64,000 nucleotides of DNA, taken from the NCBI RefSeq assembly GCF_047303175.1, contig NZ_CP138945.1. The stretch is one strand, 5' to 3'. Origin of the DNA: Prochlorococcus_E sp000760215. GTDB taxonomy: Bacteria; Cyanobacteriota; Cyanobacteriia; PCC-6307; Cyanobiaceae. Below, in pieces: positions 33,758-41,229 of the stretch. The number at the start of each line of letters is the position of its first letter. Within the stretch, counting starts at the first letter, position 1. A model generated the notes under the pieces. That model saw nothing but the letters and a program-made list of their open reading frames with translations, had not been told where the DNA came from and searched no databases. The position numbers and the translations under genes are program-made.

Positions 33758-34657
33758 ATGCAAATGAATCTCCTAGAAAAAATCTTAAGTCAAAAAGGAC
33801 CTCTTTATGGGGAAAAAGTGAGCGCTGTTAAACCAGTACATGGAGGATGTATTCATAATGCCTGGAAAATAACTTTAGAGAGTGGCAGAGAAGTTTTTGT
33901 AAAAACTTCACCTAGCAAATGTTTCAAGATGCTTGAATTCGAAGCTCAAGGTCTTAATGCAATAAACCAAAAGATAAACAAAGATTTTTTAATAGTTCCA
34001 AAACCATTCTCTGTTGAAATACTTGATAATACTGCGATCTTATTAATGCCTTGGTTGGATTTACAGCAAGGTGATGAAAGAAAATTAGGACAAGGTCTTG
34101 CAATACTGCACAAGCATTCAACAGACAATAATGAAAACCGTTTTGGATGGGATACTGATGGGTTTATTGGATACAGTCCTCAGCTGGGTGGCTGGAGTGA
34201 AAGCTGGGGTGAATTCTTTGTAAATATGAGATTAGGGCCTCAAATCAAAATGGCAAATAAATGGGGTTTTAATTGCATCAACAAAGAGATATATCCAAAA
34301 TTAATTCAATATTTAGAAAGACATAATCCAATGCCATCATTAGTTCATGGAGATTTATGGAAAGGTAATTGTGCTATTCACAAAAATGGAAAAGGGATCA
34401 TTTTCGATCCTGCTGTGTGGTTCGCAGATAGAGAGGTAGATATTGCAATGACACACCTTTTTGGTGGTTTCTCTAACTCCTTTTATGAAGGATACGAAGA
34501 GATATGGAAACTACCTGATGACAACAAAGAGCGAATTGATATATATAATTTGTACCATTTACTAAATCACGCAAACCTATTTGGTGGAAATTATAAAGAA
34601 AGCTGCTTTTTAAGCTTGAGAAAAATTAAGAAATTTCTAGATAAAAGATTTTTTTAA
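33758..34657 (+). CDS. Fructosamine kinase family protein
   Basis: An aminoglycoside-phosphotransferase-fold kinase of about 300 residues: PVHGGCIHNAWKITLESGREVFVKT (nucleotide loop and lysine), catalytic SLVHGDLWKGNCAI and metal-binding IIFDPAVWFADREVDIAMTHLFGG. Members phosphorylate ketosamines to repair glycated proteins. The frame opens at a TTG at 33719, inside the divergent crtD-like gene; ATG 33758 is more likely. Confidence 0.88.
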   Translation: MQMNLLEKILSQKGPLYGEKVSAVKPVHGGCIHNAWKITLESGREVFVKTSPSKCFKMLEFEAQGLNAINQKINKDFLIVPKPFSVEILDNTAILLMPWLDLQQGDERKLGQGLAILHKHSTDNNENRFGWDTDGFIGYSPQLGGWSESWGEFFVNMRLGPQIKMANKWGFNCINKEIYPKLIQYLERHNPMPSLVHGDLWKGNCAIHKNGKGIIFDPAVWFADREVDIAMTHLFGGFSNSFYEGYEEIWKLPDDNKERIDIYNLYHLLNHANLFGGNYKESCFLSLRKIKKFLDKRFF

Positions 34658-35019
34658 TCTAGATATTCTTTTCTAATATTTTGCACTTTTTCAAGTACTG
34701 CATTACGCTTCTCACTTGTTGTCAAGTTTTGCCAGCTCCATTGGCCAACTACAACTATTCCCAACAGTTCTAACAAGCCTGGCAAGAGTGGGAAAAAGTT
34801 TACAGTATCAACTACTACTTTGATAAGGATCTGGGCAATAATTACAACTGCAATAATGCCTGCAGCCTTACCGTATTTACCCATTTGAGACCAATCAACT
34901 TTACCAAGCACTTCATTGGCTTGGCCCATAAAGTCATTAGCACGATCTGAAATAGTTGGCCCAGAGGGAGCCGCTTCAGTAGCATTCGAGTCTTGATTTG
35001 ACTCAGGACTTTCACTCAT
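34654..35019 (-). CDS. CAAD domain membrane protein
   Basis: A 121-residue protein with a polar, Ser/Glu-rich N-terminus, an amphipathic stretch (DRANDFMGQANEVLGKVDW), two hydrophobic spans (IIAVVIIAQILIKVVVDTV; LPGLLELLGIVVVGQW) and a C-terminal NLTTSEKRNAVLEKVQNI. This is the CAAD domain, which anchors some aminoacyl-tRNA synthetases to thylakoids and also occurs alone, as here (CURT1-like). The frame stays open to 35151, but MSESPES at 35019 is the natural start. Confidence 0.82.
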   Translation of the reverse strand: MSESPESNQDSNATEAAPSGPTISDRANDFMGQANEVLGKVDWSQMGKYGKAAGIIAVVIIAQILIKVVVDTVNFFPLLPGLLELLGIVVVGQWSWQNLTTSEKRNAVLEKVQNIRKEYLD

Positions 35020-35096
35020 TACCAATTGATTACAATTGAATATTAAGTTGAGTGTATCTAAATAATCTTTTAAGTGCCAACATTCATTGAGAGATA

Positions 35097-35663
35097 ATGC
35101 CGAACCCTGATGGAGAGAGGACCGAACCATCGAAAGAAACTCCTCATCCAAAGCATGTTGAATTTCATAAAGAAACAGAACAAATTCTTAAAGGGACTTT
35201 ATTTGCTGTAACACCTCAAGAAGGGTGCGCGATATTGATAGGCAAATTAAAAGAATTATCAAGTAAAAGAAATACAGCTGTTTTTCAAATCCAATTAATT
35301 TGGCCATGTTGTAACGTATGGACTAAAAAAATTGAGAACCAACTTTGTGCTTCTTTAAATATAGAAGACAATGTAGAAAAGGAATTATCGAGAGTGAACA
35401 GGTTTGCATTAGACCCGTATGAACAAATTGCCGCCCAAAAATGGGCTCGTACTAAAAACTTAAAAGTTTTAGGGATTGCTCACTCTCACCCTTTTGGGTC
35501 AGCCAAGCCTTCAAAAATTGATCTTTCTATGAATTTCTTACCTAATTTAATGATTATCTTAAGTGGAGACAAGACAATGCGAGGATGGTGGCTTAACAAA
35601 CCAAAAAGCAAACCTATAGAAATACCTATAAAGTTGAAGGAAGTTGAACCAATGTTTTTTTAA
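35097..35663 (+). CDS. JAMM/MPN metalloprotease (M67 family)
   Basis: A 188-residue protein with the JAMM zinc site: a glutamate in TPQEGCAILIG (about residue 41) and HSHPFGSAKPSKID (about 130-143), which fits HxHP with SxxD. Small bacterial JAMM proteases trim ubiquitin-like sulfur carriers or free sulfur from them. It is followed after 15 bp by a MoeB-rhodanese gene on the same strand, a pairing that supports a sulfur-carrier role. No carrier (MoaD/ThiS) gene is seen nearby. Confidence 0.85.
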   Translation: MPNPDGERTEPSKETPHPKHVEFHKETEQILKGTLFAVTPQEGCAILIGKLKELSSKRNTAVFQIQLIWPCCNVWTKKIENQLCASLNIEDNVEKELSRVNRFALDPYEQIAAQKWARTKNLKVLGIAHSHPFGSAKPSKIDLSMNFLPNLMIILSGDKTMRGWWLNKPKSKPIEIPIKLKEVEPMFF

Positions 35664-35678
35664 TAGTTTAATCAAACA

Positions 35679-36836
35679 ATGAATTTGCAAAATAAAGAGA
35701 GCTTCAAATTAAATTCAGATGAACTAGAAAGATTTGCAAGGCATCTTGTATTACCAGAAATAGGTGAAAGTGGTCAACAAAAACTTAAAAATAGTTCTGT
35801 AATTTGTATAGGTTCTGGAGGGCTTGGATCATCACTTCTGCTTTACCTTGCAGGAGCTGGTATTGGCAATATTGGAATTGTTGACTCTGACATAGTGGAG
35901 AAATCAAATCTCCAAAGACAAATTATCCATAGCACAAGTTCCATTGGTCAGCTAAAAATAATCTCTGCTAAATCGAGAATTTTAGGAATCAATCCTAATT
36001 GTAATGTTCAGATCTTCGATACACTTCTCACTGATAAAAATGCATTGGAAATCATTAATCAATTTGATGTTATATGCGATTGCACCGACAATTTTGAAAG
36101 CAGATATTTAGTAAATGATGTTAGCACTATTCTAGGCAAGCCTAATGTATATGGAGCAATTGCTCGTTTCGAGGGGCAATCAACAGTTTTCAACCTCAAC
36201 AAAAATAGTCCTAATTTCAGAGATCTAATACCTATTCCACCACCTAAAGATTTGCTTCCATCATGCTCAGAAGCAGGCGTACTCGGAATACTTCCTGGGA
36301 TAATAGGGATTATTCAAGCTACAGAATCTATTAAAATAATTACTGGAATAGGGGAGATATTAGATGGCAGAGTTCTGGTTTTTGATGCTCTAAGAATGAA
36401 ATTTAAAGAGCTTTCATTAAAGAAAAACAAAAGCAATCCTACTATAAAGAAATTAAGTAATTATAAGAATATATATACTCAAAAAAACAATGTTCAATCT
36501 TCCATAAAAAATATTTCTGTACAGCAACTAAAGAATCTAATTGATAACAATAATTCTGATATATTACTTTTAGATGTAAGAACGTTAGTGGAAAATAAAA
36601 TTCAATCGATTTCTAGTTCAATATTAATTCCACTCGAGAATCTCACGAATAAAGAAGATATAGAAAAGATCAATAATATAGCCCTAAAGAAAACAGTATA
36701 CGTTCATTGTAAGTCTGGCTCTAGGTCAGTTAAAGCAATCGAAATCTTAGGCAAGCATGGTATTCAAGCAATAAATGTTCTTGGAGGTATTGACGCTTGG
36801 AATAAAGCTGGTTTTCAAATGAAAAGCTCAATCTAA
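35679..36836 (+). CDS. moeB: MoeB-type adenylyltransferase with rhodanese domain
   Basis: A 385-residue fusion. Residues about 14-250 are an E1-like ThiF/MoeB domain: RHLVLPEIGESGQQKL, ATP loop GSGGLGSSLLLYLAGAGIG, and DLLPSCSEAGVLG with a conserved Cys. Residues about 280-380 are a rhodanese domain with active-site Cys in VHCKSGSRS. Such proteins adenylate the C-terminus of a sulfur carrier and supply persulfide sulfur for molybdopterin, thiamine or thiolated tRNA. The linker is Lys/Asn-rich. It overlaps the convergent CobO-like gene by 4 bp. Confidence 0.9.
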   Translation: MNLQNKESFKLNSDELERFARHLVLPEIGESGQQKLKNSSVICIGSGGLGSSLLLYLAGAGIGNIGIVDSDIVEKSNLQRQIIHSTSSIGQLKIISAKSRILGINPNCNVQIFDTLLTDKNALEIINQFDVICDCTDNFESRYLVNDVSTILGKPNVYGAIARFEGQSTVFNLNKNSPNFRDLIPIPPPKDLLPSCSEAGVLGILPGIIGIIQATESIKIITGIGEILDGRVLVFDALRMKFKELSLKKNKSNPTIKKLSNYKNIYTQKNNVQSSIKNISVQQLKNLIDNNNSDILLLDVRTLVENKIQSISSSILIPLENLTNKEDIEKINNIALKKTVYVHCKSGSRSVKAIEILGKHGIQAINVLGGIDAWNKAGFQMKSSI

Positions 36837-38041
36837 TAATCGACACCTCTTTTTAATTCAATACCCTTCTCTGCATAATGCTTATGACAAACCATCTCTG
36901 AATGTACGCTTGCGAGATCAAAATAAGGTGGATTGTTCTTACATCGACCTGTAATAATAACCTCCGTTTCAGAAGGTTTTCTAATCAAAGTTTCAACAAT
37001 CGGTTCCACTGGGAGCAGCTCTAAATCAACAGTAGGGTTTAACTCATCAAGGATTACTGTTTTGTATAGCCCACTCGCAATTGCCGCTCTAGCAATCTCC
37101 CAAGCACGTTCTGCCTCAACATAATCAATGGGTTGCTGCTGCCCTCGCCAAACAATTGCATCTCTTCCTGAACGCAAGTGATCTACTAAGTGCGGGTAAC
37201 TCTCACGAAGAGCAGCAATTGCTGCATCCTCTGTATAACCATCACCACCTTTAAGCCATTGTAAAATCAACACGCGATGACTTTTATCTTGGCTAATCCC
37301 TTTACCAATAGCTTGCAATGCCTTCCCCAAAGCACTGGTAGATTTACCTTTCCCTTCACCTGTATATATTTCAATGCCACCAGGCACTAGATTTGCATCT
37401 TCATCAGATTGATCTGGATTAAATCTGCGATGAGCTCTCATTTCAGAATGCAATTCTGCAACCTTAATAAGTTCAGGAGGGGCAGCACGACCTGTAACGA
37501 TAATCTCCATACCTTCAGGTCGAGCTGCTATTGCTTGAACTACTTCATCTATAGGTAAAAGGCCAAGTTCTAAAACAGGATTAAGTTCATCAAGGACGAC
37601 TACGGAATAAAGAGCACTTGCTATAGCCCCTTTTGCAATATCCCATCCACGCTTTGCTTCATTCCGATCAAATTTATTAGATTCTTCAGCAGTAAAAAAA
37701 TCCGCTCTCCCTGTCCTTACTTGATCAATTAAATGTGGGAAGCCTTTTTGCAAAGCTTCTATAGCTGAATCTTCATCATATGACCTGCCAGGACCTTTAA
37801 GAAATCTAAGTAATAAGACTCTAGTTCTACGTTGTTCACAAATTCCCAAACCAATAGTTCTGAGAACAACACCTAATGCTGCCTGACTTTTACCTTTTCC
37901 ATCGCCATCATAAACATGTAATTGACCATGAATTCGTTCATTACTATCAGAAGCAGTAACGATTCCAATAGATCTTTTACCACCTACCTTAGAAGATTTA
38001 TCCTTTTTCACTGAAGTCTTTAAATCTTGATTTGACTCCAT
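36833..38041 (-). CDS. Tandem CobO/CobA-like P-loop ATPase
   Basis: A 402-residue protein made of two homologous halves. Each has a Walker A (DGDGKGKSQ near residue 42; TGEGKGKST near 225), a VVLDELNP or VILDELNP block, and a terminal VTGR with a HSEM motif (AELHSEMRAH; ASVHSEMVCH). The fold is that of cob(I)yrinic acid a,c-diamide adenosyltransferase, normally about 200 residues. The duplication seems common in cyanobacteria; whether both halves adenosylate corrinoid is unknown. Prochlorococcus makes pseudocobalamin, so a corrinoid role is plausible. Confidence 0.82.
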   Translation of the reverse strand: MESNQDLKTSVKKDKSSKVGGKRSIGIVTASDSNERIHGQLHVYDGDGKGKSQAALGVVLRTIGLGICEQRRTRVLLLRFLKGPGRSYDEDSAIEALQKGFPHLIDQVRTGRADFFTAEESNKFDRNEAKRGWDIAKGAIASALYSVVVLDELNPVLELGLLPIDEVVQAIAARPEGMEIIVTGRAAPPELIKVAELHSEMRAHRRFNPDQSDEDANLVPGGIEIYTGEGKGKSTSALGKALQAIGKGISQDKSHRVLILQWLKGGDGYTEDAAIAALRESYPHLVDHLRSGRDAIVWRGQQQPIDYVEAERAWEIARAAIASGLYKTVILDELNPTVDLELLPVEPIVETLIRKPSETEVIITGRCKNNPPYFDLASVHSEMVCHKHYAEKGIELKRGVDY

Positions 38042-38111
38042 TAAGCAATAAATCCTAATAAGGGTTTAAATAGTCCAACCAATGAAGAAAACTTCAACAA
38101 TGGTTTAAAAC

Positions 38112-38948
38112 ATGATGCTAAAGCTACAAGATCAACTTGCAAAGTCAAACCTTGATCATCTTGATCTTTTAAGAAACTCAATTAAAAGCCTTGAAAAAAT
38201 CTGTGTTGCCTATTCGGGAGGTGTGGACAGTTCCCTAGTAGCCGCTATAGCAAAAGAACAATTAGGTTCAAATGCTATTGCAATAACAGGCGTATCACCC
38301 GCACTTGCTCAGCATCTTCTTGAAGAAGCTCGCTTACAAGCTAAGTGGATTGGAATAGATCATAAAGAATGTAAAACCAATGAACTAAAAGACCCTCATT
38401 ATAGAAACAATCCAATAGATCGATGCTTTGCATGCAAAAAAGAACTTCATGCACATCTTCTACAAATTGCTTCAAAGTTCTCCAAAGCCCAGGTAATAGA
38501 TGGAGTCAATGCAGATGATTTAAAAGACTATCGACCAGGTATCCGAGCAGCAAATTTAGCAGGAGTGCGATCTCCTTTGGCAGAGCTAAATATAAACAAA
38601 GATTCTATTCGTCAAATTTCAAAAGCCCTGGGTTTTCCATGGTGGGACAAACCCGCTCAACCTTGCCTAGCTTCTCGGTTCACATATGGCGATCCTATAA
38701 GTTCAGAACGACTCAAACAAGTAGCCAAAGCTGAAAAATGGTTAATTGATCATGGATATCCTAATGTAAGAGTAAGAATCCAAGGCTTAACAGGTAGGAT
38801 TGAAGTGCCTTCTTACCAGATTGATGATTTATTGATTAGCTCTAAAAGGAAAGAAATTGTTGATTTTTTCTTATCTATTGGGTTCTCTTCAATTAGCGTA
38901 GATCTAGAGGGCTTAGTCAGTGGTAAATTAAATAGAAATACTATTTAA
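38112..38948 (+). CDS. larE: LarE-type ATP-dependent sulfur transferase
   Basis: A 278-residue PP-loop ATPase: CVAYSGGVDSSLVAAIAKEQLG (about residues 30-50), DRCFACKKELHAHL, VIDGVNADDLKDYRPG and KPAQPCLASRFTYGDPIS. LarE enzymes give up sulfur from a cysteine to a pyridinium dicarboxylate precursor in nickel-pincer cofactor synthesis; the Cys in PCLASRF fits that position. LarB and LarC are not in the window. A double methionine start is present (38112/38115). Confidence 0.85.
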   Translation: MMLKLQDQLAKSNLDHLDLLRNSIKSLEKICVAYSGGVDSSLVAAIAKEQLGSNAIAITGVSPALAQHLLEEARLQAKWIGIDHKECKTNELKDPHYRNNPIDRCFACKKELHAHLLQIASKFSKAQVIDGVNADDLKDYRPGIRAANLAGVRSPLAELNINKDSIRQISKALGFPWWDKPAQPCLASRFTYGDPISSERLKQVAKAEKWLIDHGYPNVRVRIQGLTGRIEVPSYQIDDLLISSKRKEIVDFFLSIGFSSISVDLEGLVSGKLNRNTI

Positions 38949-38989
38949 CTATAAAGCTGATTTTTCAATAAAAGTAATAAGTTTGTCAG

Positions 38990-39457
38990 TTAAAACTTTC
39001 TATTAAGATGATCAGTTTTGATTGATGTCTCTCTATCAAAGCTCTTCAGAGAATGAGTTGTGGAATCAAACTCTCTAGATAAGAATTCACATGCTTTTTC
39101 AGGTAACATCTTATGTCCACAAGTAAATACATCTATTGCTGCATATTGACTTTCGGGCCATGTATGAATCGAAATATGGGATTCCGCTAACAGGGCTAAA
39201 CCTGTTATTCCTTGAGGTTGAAATCTATGAGTAATCATATTCAGCAGCTTTGCGCCTGCAACCTTTGATGCTGAACTAAGAGTTGTCCTAATATATGGCT
39301 CATCATTCAGTTTGCAAGGGTCACATTGGTAAAGCTCAAGAATACAATGCCTACCTATGATTTCACCGGAAGCTTCAAAATTAGATTCCCTCATATTAAC
39401 TTGATTAGAATGATTCCCGTTAGCACTTGATTCAAGGCACGAAGAAGTTTCTTTCAT
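38990..39457 (-). CDS. speD: S-adenosylmethionine decarboxylase, prokaryotic SpeD
   Basis: A 155-residue proenzyme that makes decarboxylated SAM for spermidine. The self-cleavage site lies in LLAESHISIHTWPESQYAAIDVFTCG: cleavage at Glu-Ser creates the pyruvoyl group. The N-terminal ~20 residues before MRESNFEASG may not be translated, since the fold begins near EIIGRHCILELYQC. It is convergent with larE and 25 bp downstream of recF. Confidence 0.92.
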   Translation of the reverse strand: MKETSSCLESSANGNHSNQVNMRESNFEASGEIIGRHCILELYQCDPCKLNDEPYIRTTLSSASKVAGAKLLNMITHRFQPQGITGLALLAESHISIHTWPESQYAAIDVFTCGHKMLPEKACEFLSREFDSTTHSLKSFDRETSIKTDHLNRKF

Positions 39458-39482
39458 CTCAAACTTTCACACGATACTTACC

Positions 39483-40604
39483 TTAACCGACTTCAAGAAC
39501 TTGATCCTGATGTAATCCTAATTCAAGAATCTGAGATTGCTTTTTCCAATTCCCTTCAAATGCATCCAAATGTGTTGCACTAATTAAACATTGATGATCC
39601 TCTCCAACTCCTTCAAGAAGTAAAAACTGTCGCATTGGATCCAATTCAGCAAAAACATCATCCAACACCAGTATAGGAAGATCTTGATATATGGATCCCA
39701 CTAATTCCAACTCGGCTAATTTCAAAGCCAAAACAAGAGTTCGTTGCTGCCCAGCAGATCCAAACTTCCTTGCTGGAGCACTATTAAGCAAAAAAACGAC
39801 TTCATCTCGATGAGGACCTACTTTACAAACTCCCAATCTCTCCTCATCATCACGCTGCTTAGCAAGCTGTTTTTCAATAGATAATCTCCAATCCAATTCT
39901 TTCTCATCTCCTTCCAAAATACTGCCAGGTAAATATTGCAGTTCCAGCAGCTCTTGCCCCTTACTAAGTCTTTTCTGCCATTTAGCCGCAAGAGGTTGTA
40001 AATGATTCAATGCCCTTTTACGGCGGCGATGAATCCTAGTGCTTACAAGTGCCATTTGAGCATCAAAAGCATCTAAAAGAGCATAGTTATCTCTCTGGGA
40101 AGACTCTTTCCATTTACGCCAAAGCTGGTTTCTCTGCCGCAACAATCTATTAAATCGTGATATTAGATCGCCATAAATGGGCTCTAATTGCTGAACAACT
40201 CTATCCAACCAATTCCGCCGAAGTGATGGTTCACTTCTAACCAAGTTTAAATCAAGTGCGCTAAAGCTTACACATCTAAGTGGTCCTAATAAATCCAATT
40301 GACGTGACAAATATTTACCATTGCGATAAGCCTTTCTTCCTCCTTTTTTCCTACACTCCAATGCAAGTTGGTCATCATTACTTGTAATAGCACGAAGCAT
40401 CGCACTATCTTCATTCCAATAAATTAAATCTTGATCACTGCTAGAGCGGTGGGAACGTAAGGTGCCAAGCAACTCAACCGCCTCTAAAAGGTTTGATTTA
40501 CCCACACCATTAGGACCTATTACCAAAAGACGTTTTTCCGCTAATGTCAGTTTTAAGCGTCTGTAGCTACGGAAATTAATCAGTTCTAGTTGCTGAAGGA
40601 TGAT
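39483..40604 (-). CDS. recF: RecF, with no standard start codon visible
   Basis: A SMC-like ATPase that loads RecA at gaps. It shows Walker A GPNGVGKSNLLEAVELLGTLRSHR and C-terminal ILVLDDVFAELDPMR. The conserved N-terminus ILQQLELINFRSYRRLKLTL is present in frame but upstream of the first TTG (40526), and between it and the in-frame stop there is no ATG, GTG or TTG. The best fit to the family places the start at ATC 40602-40604 or the ACG just before it (40605-40607), giving about 373 residues. An AAAGG lies 10-13 nt upstream. Confidence 0.85.
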   Translation of the reverse strand: MILQQLELINFRSYRRLKLTLAEKRLLVIGPNGVGKSNLLEAVELLGTLRSHRSSSDQDLIYWNEDSAMLRAITSNDDQLALECRKKGGRKAYRNGKYLSRQLDLLGPLRCVSFSALDLNLVRSEPSLRRNWLDRVVQQLEPIYGDLISRFNRLLRQRNQLWRKWKESSQRDNYALLDAFDAQMALVSTRIHRRRKRALNHLQPLAAKWQKRLSKGQELLELQYLPGSILEGDEKELDWRLSIEKQLAKQRDDEERLGVCKVGPHRDEVVFLLNSAPARKFGSAGQQRTLVLALKLAELELVGSIYQDLPILVLDDVFAELDPMRQFLLLEGVGEDHQCLISATHLDAFEGNWKKQSQILELGLHQDQVLEVG

Positions 40605-40683
40605 CGTACTTGTGGCACCTTTAGCTAAGGTAGCTCTATTGAGACTTTCTTAGTTCTCATGTTGCGGCAAAAAGCCGAATTGT

Positions 40684-40757
40684 GGGCATGTAGCTCAGTT
40701 GGATAGAGCATCAGATTCCGGTTCTGACGGTCGGGGGTTCGAGTCCCTCCATGCTCG
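40684..40757 (+). tRNA. trnR-CCG: tRNA-Arg(CCG)
   Basis: A 74-nt cloverleaf: acceptor GGGCATG pairs with CATGCTC (one G-U pair), D-arm AGCTCAGTTGGATAGAGC, anticodon loop with CCG in ATTCCGGTT, T-arm GGGGGTTCGAGTCCCTC, discriminator G. CCA is not encoded. It sits in the gap between recF and the GNAT gene. Confidence 0.96.
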
Positions 40758-40773
40758 TTACTCAAAACAATAT

Positions 40774-41226
40774 TTATTTAAGCCGATAAGCCATACTCCT
40801 TATTCCGTTGGGATCAATAATGAATCCTTCATTCTCTAACGCTTTTATTGCAGTTGGCGGTGCCGGCACTGAAACACTACATCCAGGTAATTGCTTTCTA
40901 ATAATCACAAGGGAATGGTGGATTAATACAGCTAAAAAATTTCGTTGATATTGACCTGGTGCTGCAACCAAATCCCAAAGATTGGCATTTAAACCTTGAT
41001 CAGTAGTAATACGAACAAAGCCACAAAGCTTCGTGGTCTTCTTGTCAAGAATAGAAAGATTGCAAAAGCTATTTGCCAACGCAAAAGCTAATTTCTTTGA
41101 AGAGTAAGTCTGTGAATTGCAACGTAAAAGCAATCTATTAACTTCCTGAGCTGATGGAGCTTTGTTTAACTCCAATATGAAGCCAGGAGGGAGGGTTGAG
41201 AGTTTTTGATTTTGGAATGGGAGCAC
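40774..41226 (-). CDS. GNAT-like N-acetyltransferase
   Basis: A 150-residue protein with a weak GNAT profile: KLCGFVRITTDQGLNANLWDLVAAPGQYQRNFLAVLIHHSL, where the AAPGQYQRNFLAVLI segment fits the acetyl-CoA loop and following helix, and the terminal ALENEGFI resembles motif B. It begins 3 bp after the ppc stop, so it likely shares the gshA-ppc transcript. Substrate unknown. Confidence 0.65.
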   Translation of the reverse strand: MLPFQNQKLSTLPPGFILELNKAPSAQEVNRLLLRCNSQTYSSKKLAFALANSFCNLSILDKKTTKLCGFVRITTDQGLNANLWDLVAAPGQYQRNFLAVLIHHSLVIIRKQLPGCSVSVPAPPTAIKALENEGFIIDPNGIRSMAYRLK

Positions 41227-41229
41227 ATC

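Noticed and set aside
35020..35151. N-terminal extension of the CAAD protein
   Set aside because: The 44 extra residues are not CAAD-like and overlap the divergent JAMM gene; MSESPES is a normal start.
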